From an uncultured Lachnospiraceae bacterium (GTDB lineage: Bacteria; Bacillota; Clostridia; Lachnospirales; Lachnospiraceae): 14,017 nt of DNA. How positions within the stretch are numbered: the stretch's first letter is position 1; every line of letters starts with the position of its first letter. A program made the position numbers and the translations under genes. The notes under the pieces were generated by a model that did not search any database, was not told the origin of the DNA, and saw nothing but the letters and a program-made list of their open reading frames with translations. Of this stretch, positions 7,301 through 11,915 are shown one piece after another. The stretch lies in the NCBI GenBank assembly GCA_910588845.1, contig CAJURU010000049.1, positions 1 to 14,017 on the forward strand, given 5' to 3'.

Positions 7301-7864
7301 CTGATTGACATATTGCTGCTCCTGTAGTCCATGGTCTTGCAGCTCAAGAAAATAGTTCCCATGCCCAAAAGTCCTGTCATGCCACAGCGCAGCCTCCTTG
7401 GCCTCCTCATAGAACCCCCGTTGCAAGAGCTTTGCCACCTCCCCGGCAAGACAGGCGCTGAGCACAATCAAGCCTTCATGGTAGGTCTCCAATACCTCCC
7501 TGTCCACCCTGGGGCGGTAGTAATAGCCTTCTGTGAAACCGCGTGATACAATCTTCATCAAATTCTGGTAGCCGGTATTATTCTCCGCCAGCAGGATTAA
7601 GTGGAAATAGCGGTCTTCTCCCTCCACTTTCTCCCTGTCAAACCTGGAACCGGGCGCGACATAGACCTCGCAGCCCAAAATCGGCTTGACGCCGGCTTCC
7701 TTGGCCGCACGGTAGAAATCAATGACGCCGTACATCACGCCATGATCTGTGATGGCCGCTGCGTCCATGCCCAGCTCTTTCACTCTGGAAACATATTCTT
7801 TTATCTTGTTGGAGCCGTCCAAAAGGCTGTATTCTGTATGGACGTGAAGATGTGTGAATGACAT
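4313..7864 (-). CDS. dnaE: DNA polymerase III subunit alpha (DnaE)
   Basis: This 1183-residue replicative DNA polymerase subunit is of the DnaE type. It begins with a PHP domain (about 4-210: HLHVHTEYS at 5-13, ITDHG at 38-42). The C-family polymerase core follows: GPGRGSAAGSL near 368, catalytic aspartates 413 and 415 in PDIDIDF, and Asp564 in KMDFLG. After the fingers and tau/beta-binding region comes an OB-fold near 1000-1085 (VGGMIVDKTVKYTKNN, LEIIIFPKSYE). Length matches DnaE1/DnaE3-type proteins, and no exonuclease domain is inserted, so it is not PolC. I set the start at the ATG at 7864 because GGAGG lies five bases before it and the family begins MSFTHLHVHTEYS-like; a 23-codon extension to a TTG would run into the promoter and terminator. 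It heads the dnaE-pfkA-methyltransferase operon. Confidence 0.95.
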   Translation of the reverse strand: MSFTHLHVHTEYSLLDGSNKIKEYVSRVKELGMDAAAITDHGVMYGVIDFYRAAKEAGVKPILGCEVYVAPGSRFDREKVEGEDRYFHLILLAENNTGYQNLMKIVSRGFTEGYYYRPRVDREVLETYHEGLIVLSACLAGEVAKLLQRGFYEEAKEAALWHDRTFGHGNYFLELQDHGLQEQQYVNQQLLRLSRETGIALVATNDVHYTYETDVDSHDILLCIQTGKKLADENRMRYEGGQYYVKSEDEMRALFPYAQEALDNTARIAERCNVEIEFGVTKLPKFDVPKGYTSWEYLNKLCHAGLKNRYPAHDGIVKIPGRETSLEFAELKRQLQYELDIIQQMGYVDYFLIVWDFIRFARENGIAVGPGRGSAAGSLVSYTLEITNIDPIRYSLIFERFLNPERVTMPDIDIDFCVDRRQEVIDYVSEKYGKDRVVQIVTFGTMAARGVIRDVGRVMDLPYAFVDSIAKQIPTELGITIDKALKMNPELRSLYESDESIKKLIDMSRRLEGLPRHTSMHAAGVVISSKPVDEFVPLSRGSDGAITTQFTMTTLEELGLLKMDFLGLRNLTVIQHTVNLIHEGQKAANPGMSQEELFDIDKVDYDDKAVLDSLGTGRTDGVFQLESAGMKNFMKELKPQSLEDIIAGISLYRPGPMEFIPAYIKGKNNPDSITYDCPQLEPILEPTYGCIVYQEQVMQIVRDLAGYTLGRSDLVRRAMSKKKTSVMEQERKNFVYGNQEKGVPGCISNGISEQTANKIFDEMTDFAKYAFNKSHAAAYAVVAYQTAYLKYYYSVEYMAALMNSVMNHNAKLSEYIFTCRQMGIQVLPPSINEGGGEFSASGNEIRYGMSAIKSVSPLFIEKLCEERQERGRFKSLPDFLTRMADSEINRRMVENLIKAGALDNMGATRKQCMMAYAGIMDGIAQDKKNTMAGQMTLFDLAGEEAKADFEVKLPDVGEYAKEMYLGFEKEVLGVYISGHPLEEYEEKWRKNITRVTTDFMLEEESGQTRVADGEIAMVGGMIVDKTVKYTKNNQTMAFITLEDLVGTLEIIIFPKSYEANNRMLNIDEKVFVRGRAATEEEKNAKLICERMYSFDDTKKEAWLQFATRQEYEEREKELFDILSGSDGNDNVVIYISGEKQMKRLPPGRSIAAVPETINRLTKFLGENNVKVVEKNIENLAKRD

Positions 7865-7904
7865 GGCTTCCTCCGTTTCGTATTGTAAATCGACTGCTTT
7901 TTTT

Positions 7905-7933
7905 ATTTTACCCTTTCTCCTGAAAATGTGCAA
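7905..7933 (-). promoter_or_regulatory. Probable promoter of the dnaE operon
   Basis: On the minus strand TTGCAC (7928-7933) and TAAAAT (7905-7910) are separated by 17 bases. The -10 is good and the -35 moderate. The -35 begins two bases after the T-tract of the terminator that ends the upstream ABC operon, so termination and re-initiation are packed into about 65 bases. Confidence 0.5.
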
Positions 7934-7935
7934 TC

Positions 7936-7970
7936 AAAAAACGTTGGGAAGTTTCCTCTCCCAACGTTTT
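7936..7970 (-). terminator. Intrinsic terminator of the amino acid ABC operon
   Basis: Perfect 12-bp stem, arms 7938-7949 and 7959-7970, with a 9-base loop. On the minus strand the stem ends in a run of six T (7941-7936). It begins eight bases past the ATPase stop codon, so it ends the three-gene ABC transporter transcript. Confidence 0.85.
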
Positions 7971-7978
7971 GGTAAATC

Positions 7979-8716
7979 CTATAACACTTTCGCAAGAAAA
8001 TCCTGAAGCCGTTGATTCTTAGGATGGCTGAAAAATTCTTCCGGCTCGTTTTCTTCACATATCATACCCTCATTGATGAACATGACACGGCTTGCCACTT
8101 CCCTGGCAAATCCCATCTCGTGCGTCACCACAACCATCGTCATGCCATCCTTTGCCAGCTCTTTCATCAGCTCCAGCACTTCTCCTACCATTTCAGGGTC
8201 TAACGCTGAGGTTGGCTCGTCAAACAACATCACGTCCGGATTCATGGCGAGGGAACGTGCTATGGCAATCCTCTGCTTCTGCCCGCCGGACAGCATGGAC
8301 GGATAGGCGCCCGCCTTATCAGGAAGCCCGACGCGCTCTAATAAATCCACAGCACGTTTATCCGCTTCCTCTTTGCCCATCAGACCTAATTTCACAGGAG
8401 CAAGCGTGATATTTTCCTGTATGCTCAAGTTGGCAAACAGATTAAACTGCTGAAATACCATACCAATCTTCTGGCGAATCTTATTGACGTCCACACCGGG
8501 CGCTGTAATCTCTTTGCCTTCAAAAATGACGCTGCCGCCTGTTGGGGTCTCCAACAGATTTAAGGAGCGTAAGAAAGTCGATTTGCCGCAGCCGGAGGGG
8601 CCGATAATCGCCACCACTTCGCCCTGGCAGATTTGCGTGCTGATGCCGCGAAGCACCTGATTGCCGCCAAAATCCTTGCGCAGCTCTTTTGTTTCCAGCA
8701 ATACCTTACCGTTCAC
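7979..8716 (-). CDS. Polar amino acid ABC transporter, ATP-binding subunit
   Basis: This 245-residue ATPase of the GlnQ/ArtP/HisP class energises uptake of a polar amino acid at the cytoplasmic face of the membrane. Walker A is GPSGCGKST (39-47), the Q-loop glutamine lies in VFQQFNLF (about 90), the signature is LSGGQKQR (142-149), Walker B is VMLFDEPTS with Glu167 as catalytic base, and the switch histidine is His199 in VVTHEMG. Length is typical. The start is a GTG with GGAGG ten bases upstream, lying inside the 3' end of the permease gene; the 11-base overlap implies coupled translation. It is the last gene of the binding protein-permease-ATPase operon, followed at once by a terminator. 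The substrate (Glu, Gln, Arg, Cys or other) cannot be told from the ATPase. Confidence 0.93.
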   Translation of the reverse strand: MNGKVLLETKELRKDFGGNQVLRGISTQICQGEVVAIIGPSGCGKSTFLRSLNLLETPTGGSVIFEGKEITAPGVDVNKIRQKIGMVFQQFNLFANLSIQENITLAPVKLGLMGKEEADKRAVDLLERVGLPDKAGAYPSMLSGGQKQRIAIARSLAMNPDVMLFDEPTSALDPEMVGEVLELMKELAKDGMTMVVVTHEMGFAREVASRVMFINEGMICEENEPEEFFSHPKNQRLQDFLAKVL

Positions 8717-9395
8717 TGACTCTCAGCCTCCTCTCCAGCTTATTGACGCACCAGGACAACCCGGTAACCAACAGCAGATAAATCAGCGCAACGGCAATCA
8801 GGGGCATAAAGGGGGAGAACGTAATACCCCGGATGATATCGCCGCCATGCGTTAAATCCGTCAATCCGATATAACCGCTGATAGAGGTTTCTTTTAACAA
8901 TACGATAAATTCGTTTCCCAGTGCGGGAAGCACGTTTTTAAATGCCTGGGGCATAATGATAAACTGCATGGTCTGACGGTAATTCAGTCCCAAACTTCTT
9001 CCCGCTTCCGACTGCCCCTCGTCTACAGACATAATGCCGGAACGGACGATCTCAGCCACGTAGGCGCCGGAATTAAGCCCAAACGCCACGACAGCCGCCA
9101 GAACCTTTGACACGTTTACCGTTGCAAAAATTACATAATAAATTATCAGAAGCTGAATCATTGTGGGCGTCCCACGCACTACGGTAAGATATACCTGGCA
9201 GATAAAGTTGGGAATCTTCATATGTCCCGTCTTATCATGGCTGGAACGTATAATTGCCACCAGAAATCCGAGGGCAATGCCTAAAAGCGCGGCCAGCAAC
9301 GTGATAATCAGAGTATTTACAAAACCTTGAAGTATGTACTGATATCTGTTATCGTTAATAAAATTTAATGTAAACTGTTCTACAAAACTCTGCAC
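8706..9395 (-). CDS. Polar amino acid ABC transporter, permease subunit
   Basis: This 229-residue membrane protein belongs to the HisM/GlnP-type (HEQRo/PAAT) permeases, which work as dimers with the ATPase. After a short polar N-terminus, hydrophobic segments lie at about 24-50, 64-93, 96-118, 143-165 and 192-216. VRGTP (73-77) after the second segment and the EAA-like coupling loop EAGRSLGLNYRQT (130-142) followed by IIMPQAFKNVLPALGNE are characteristic of the family. It starts with GTG; AGGAGG lies ten bases upstream and shares its first bases with the TAG stop of the binding-protein gene, so translation is probably coupled. Its 3' end overlaps the ATPase start by 11 bases. The family is certain; the transported amino acid is not. 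Confidence 0.92.
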   Translation of the reverse strand: MQSFVEQFTLNFINDNRYQYILQGFVNTLIITLLAALLGIALGFLVAIIRSSHDKTGHMKIPNFICQVYLTVVRGTPTMIQLLIIYYVIFATVNVSKVLAAVVAFGLNSGAYVAEIVRSGIMSVDEGQSEAGRSLGLNYRQTMQFIIMPQAFKNVLPALGNEFIVLLKETSISGYIGLTDLTHGGDIIRGITFSPFMPLIAVALIYLLLVTGLSWCVNKLERRLRVSER

Positions 9396-9409
9396 AGCAG
9401 CTTTTCCTC

Positions 9410-10210
9410 CTATTTTGCACGAACAATGATTACCTGTTTCGCTTTGGCATATGTATCGCTGAAATCAATACTCTGTAAACGTTCTTCATTGACCGTCATC
9501 CCCGCTACGCCGATGTCTGCTTTGCCGGACTGCACCGCATTGATGATCGCATCGAAATCCATATCAATAATCTCAAGCTCCATGCCCAGCTTATCCGCTA
9601 CTGCCTGCGCAATATCCGGGTCGATACCTACGATCTCATTATTCTCATAGTATTCATAAGGCTTAAACGCTGCGTTGGTTGCCATTACCAGCTTACCGTT
9701 GGAAATATCCACGTCTGCCGGAGATTCGTAAGGGCAGGTTCCCATCGTATCTCCGCCTGTATAATTTGCCATAATCTGATCCAATACGCCTTCTGATTTC
9801 AATTCAGCAAGGGCGCCGTTAATCTTCTCTTTCAGCTCCGAATTATCTTTGGCAATGGCGATCGCATACTCTTCATCTGTATACTCTGTGTCAAGAGTCT
9901 TCAAATCACTATTCTGTTCCACAAACGCCTTTGCCGGCTCAGAGTCAATGACTACGCAGTCAATCTTGCCTTGTTTCAAGGACTGTACAGCGTCCGCGCC
10001 CTTTTTATAACGCTCTACGGTAGTACTGCCGTCCTTTTCAAATTCATCGGTTACCAGCGTATCGCCTGTCGTACCAAGCTGTACGCCAATCTTCTTGCCC
10101 GCCATATCTTCCGGGGCATGTACGGTGTTCGCCGGAACCCCGCATCCCATAATACCTGTCAGCATGGCTCCTGCCAACAGCAGAGCCGCTAATTTTTTTC
10201 CTGTTTTCAT
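9410..10210 (-). CDS. Amino acid-binding lipoprotein, apparently circularly permuted SBP_bac_3
   Basis: This 266-residue extracellular binding component of the ABC transporter has a lipoprotein signal at 1-23 (Lys-rich start, hydrophobic core, GIMGC with Cys23 as lipid anchor). The mature part resembles family 3 solute-binding proteins but with halves swapped. Residues 34-150 (EDMAGKKIGVQLGTTGD, then CVVIDSEPA at 85-93 and the helix ending GVLDQIMANY) correspond to the second half of a canonical member. Residues 172-266 (GKLVMATNAAFKPYEYYE, VGIDPDIAQAVADKLG, GMTVNEERLQSIDFSDTY) correspond to its first half. A linker at about 151-171 joins the old C- and N-termini. Ligand residues are retained: Arg244 (carboxylate) and Asp89 (amino group), by family analogy. 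The frame is uninterrupted, length is normal, and AGGAGG lies eight bases before the ATG. First gene of the operon. Confidence 0.88.
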   Translation of the reverse strand: MKTGKKLAALLLAGAMLTGIMGCGVPANTVHAPEDMAGKKIGVQLGTTGDTLVTDEFEKDGSTTVERYKKGADAVQSLKQGKIDCVVIDSEPAKAFVEQNSDLKTLDTEYTDEEYAIAIAKDNSELKEKINGALAELKSEGVLDQIMANYTGGDTMGTCPYESPADVDISNGKLVMATNAAFKPYEYYENNEIVGIDPDIAQAVADKLGMELEIIDMDFDAIINAVQSGKADIGVAGMTVNEERLQSIDFSDTYAKAKQVIIVRAK

Positions 10211-10281
10211 AATGTTGTCCTCCTAGTCCTTCTGGAATCTCTGTAATTTCAATCAAGTTGTATAAATATACGCTATTTTGT

Positions 10282-10310
10282 ATTCTATAACAATTAAAAC
10301 GAAAAATCAA
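10282..10310 (-). promoter_or_regulatory. Probable promoter of the amino acid ABC operon
   Basis: On the minus strand TTGATT (10305-10310) and TAGAAT (10282-10287) are separated by 17 bases in an AT-rich stretch, giving a leader of about 65 bases before the binding-protein ATG. It lies just downstream of the point where histidine kinase homology stops (10338), so the deletion that removed the kinase C-terminus spared it. Apart from this promoter and the SD I see nothing in 10211-10337. Confidence 0.5.
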
Positions 10311-10337
10311 CAAGTTTTTCACTGAGTTCTCTATTAT

Positions 10338-10841
10338 GTCCTCAATCAAAATCCTTATATGCTCCTTTTCCCACAGCTGCATAATTATTTTAAGAAAAGG
10401 TTTCCTCTTAATATTTTCAAATCCATGGATGAAGCAATTCTCCACAAATGGCTGGATTAACAACTTGTGCACTTTCATTTCCATAAGTTCCGGCGAAATT
10501 TCGATGATGCTCTCAAGGCCGTCCTTCAGCCTGGTCTGCTGCAAGAACAAGTATTGTTTTAACCATTCGTATTCTTCCCGAACCGTCACAATTCCATTGC
10601 TGTTGTCAATACCGTAGCGTAATATCTTCGCCAGTGCAGAAATGGCTCTGCTGATTTCAAATTCTTTTTTGCCAATGGCAATCCGGTTGATGGTGTCCAG
10701 CGTGTTATAGAGGAAATGCGGATTGAGCTACGCCTCCAACGCTGTAATCTCAGCGTCTCTTTTCTGCCTGTCCAACTGCTTTTCCTTTTCTACTGACTCC
10801 AAAAGCTGCTCCATAGTCGTATTGTACTGGCGGGCAATCAC
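10338..10841 (-). pseudogene. Remnant of a YesM/LytS-type sensor histidine kinase
   Basis: One frame on the minus strand encodes the middle of a sensor kinase. In order: the end of a HAMP linker (IARQYNTTMEQLLESVEKEK), a coiled coil, LNPHFLYNTLDTI with the phospho-acceptor His (about 10720), the dimerisation helix with ISALAKILRYG, EEYEWLKQYLFLQQTR, and the N-box LLIQPFVENCFIHGFE. Homology stops after ILIED, where the family continues with the G-boxes of the ATP-binding domain; instead the ABC operon promoter follows. The other end stops at the IS fragment, so sensor, membrane segments and most of HAMP are lost. A TAG at 10728-10730 stands immediately before LNPHF, where Gln is usual, consistent with one CAG-to-TAG change. 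Otherwise the frame is clean, so decay is recent. Cannot encode an active kinase. Confidence 0.88.
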
Positions 10842-10987
10842 TTAATGAGGAACTCTTAAAGCTCCGACAGCAGGTTAAGGAACAGGAAAAAGAAATCCGC
10901 CGTTTGAAAAAGGAAAATGACTTTCTTGAGGAAGCCAGCGCTTTTTTCGCCGCGAGCCGTCTGAGGTCAGCAAAAACGAAAGAATGA
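10841..10987 (+). pseudogene. IS3-family transposase OrfA, C-terminal fragment
   Basis: The frame reads through NEELLKLRQQVKEQEKEI and KENDFLEEASAFFAASR to a stop at 10985-10987. This is the leucine-zipper and C-terminal tail typical of IS3 OrfA proteins; the N-terminal helix-turn-helix DNA-binding half is missing, replaced by kinase sequence. The stop overlaps the orfB ATG as ATGA, with orfB in the -1 frame, the usual IS3 arrangement for making the OrfAB fusion by frameshifting. Without its N-terminus and start codon this fragment cannot supply a functional OrfA or OrfAB. Confidence 0.85.
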
Positions 10988-11892
10988 AGTTCATTGCTCT
11001 TAAAACCAAAGACGGCGAATTAAAAGGGGATATCTTCTTTTACTGCAGAACCCTTCATGTCAGCAGGCAGGGATTCTACCAGTACCTTGCAAATAAAGAC
11101 CGCCCATGGAAGTATCAGCCCCTGGCAGACGCCATGATGGAAATCCTTGAGGAAGATGATTGTAATGACACCTACGGCCGGATCCGCATGTATCAGGCAT
11201 TAATGTTAAAACAGCCTGAAAATGTGGATATTCCCAGCGAACGTACTGTTTACCGTGTCATGGAGGATATCGGCATCAGCCACCATCCCAGGCGCAAACC
11301 AAACGGAATCACGAAAGCGGATCGGCAAGCCCGGAAATCAGAAGATCTGTTAAAACGTGATTTCAAGTCAGAGGAGCCGCTGGTCAAGTGTGTAACAGAC
11401 ATAACAGAGATCAAAGCCAGCGATGGAAAGCTGTATGTTTCCGCTGTTTTTGACTGCTTCGATTCCAGCGTGGCTGGATTGGCGATGGATACTAATATGA
11501 AAGCTCCATTATGTGCGCGGACACTGGAAAACGCGGCGAAGACATATCCGGACATCCATGGGGCAATTATCCACAGTGACAGGGGAAGCCAGTACACCAG
11601 CCAGCTTTACCGGGATGTAATCCGGAAGTATGGCATACGGCAGAGCATGAACAGTGCAGGCGGCAGATGCCATGATAACGCCCGCTGCGAGAGCATGTGG
11701 GCCAGAATGAAATCTGAACTACTCTATGACCGTTACGATACAGAGAAGATGAGCACGGATGAACTGAAAACCCTGATCTGGAGATATTTCATCAGCTATT
11801 GGAATAACCGGAGGATCTGTTCTGCTAATGGAGGGCTTCCTCCCATCATCAAACGACAGCGATACTATGATTCTCTGGAAGAAGCAGCATAG
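10984..11892 (+). CDS. IS3-family transposase OrfB (DDE integrase domain)
   Basis: This 302-residue catalytic half of an IS3 transposase carries out strand cleavage and joining. An N-terminal helix-turn-helix-like segment (CRTLHVSRQGFYQYL, 21-35) and an HTH_21-type region precede the RNase H-fold core. The catalytic residues are Asp139 (CVTDITEI), Asp199 (IHSDRGSQYTS) and Glu236 (DNARCESMW), followed by the usual MKSELLY and YWNNRR motifs. Thirty-six residues separate the second Asp and Glu, one more than the textbook DD35E, because of a Gly-rich insertion just before RCHDNA. The frame is complete and appears intact. No SD precedes the ATG, as expected for a product made by coupling or frameshifting from orfA, which is truncated here, so expression is doubtful. 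Confidence 0.93.
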   Translation: MKFIALKTKDGELKGDIFFYCRTLHVSRQGFYQYLANKDRPWKYQPLADAMMEILEEDDCNDTYGRIRMYQALMLKQPENVDIPSERTVYRVMEDIGISHHPRRKPNGITKADRQARKSEDLLKRDFKSEEPLVKCVTDITEIKASDGKLYVSAVFDCFDSSVAGLAMDTNMKAPLCARTLENAAKTYPDIHGAIIHSDRGSQYTSQLYRDVIRKYGIRQSMNSAGGRCHDNARCESMWARMKSELLYDRYDTEKMSTDELKTLIWRYFISYWNNRRICSANGGLPPIIKRQRYYDSLEEAA

Positions 11893-11915
11893 AATACAAA
11901 ACCCTTGAGAAAAAT

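Noticed and set aside
7865..7933. 23-codon N-terminal extension of DnaE from a TTG
   Set aside because: It would start inside the promoter, has no SD, and family members begin at the PHP domain; the ATG at 7864 has an ideal SD.
10044..10337. Continuation of the kinase frame past the promoter into the binding-protein gene
   Set aside because: Kinase homology ends after ILIED at about 10338; the rest is promoter sequence and an out-of-frame reading of the lipoprotein signal region, so this is chance openness, not a fusion.
10700..10850. Left terminal inverted repeat of the IS
   Set aside because: I looked for a TGTCAA/TTGACACA-type sequence at the left border; kinase codons run right up to orfA codons, so the left end is absent.
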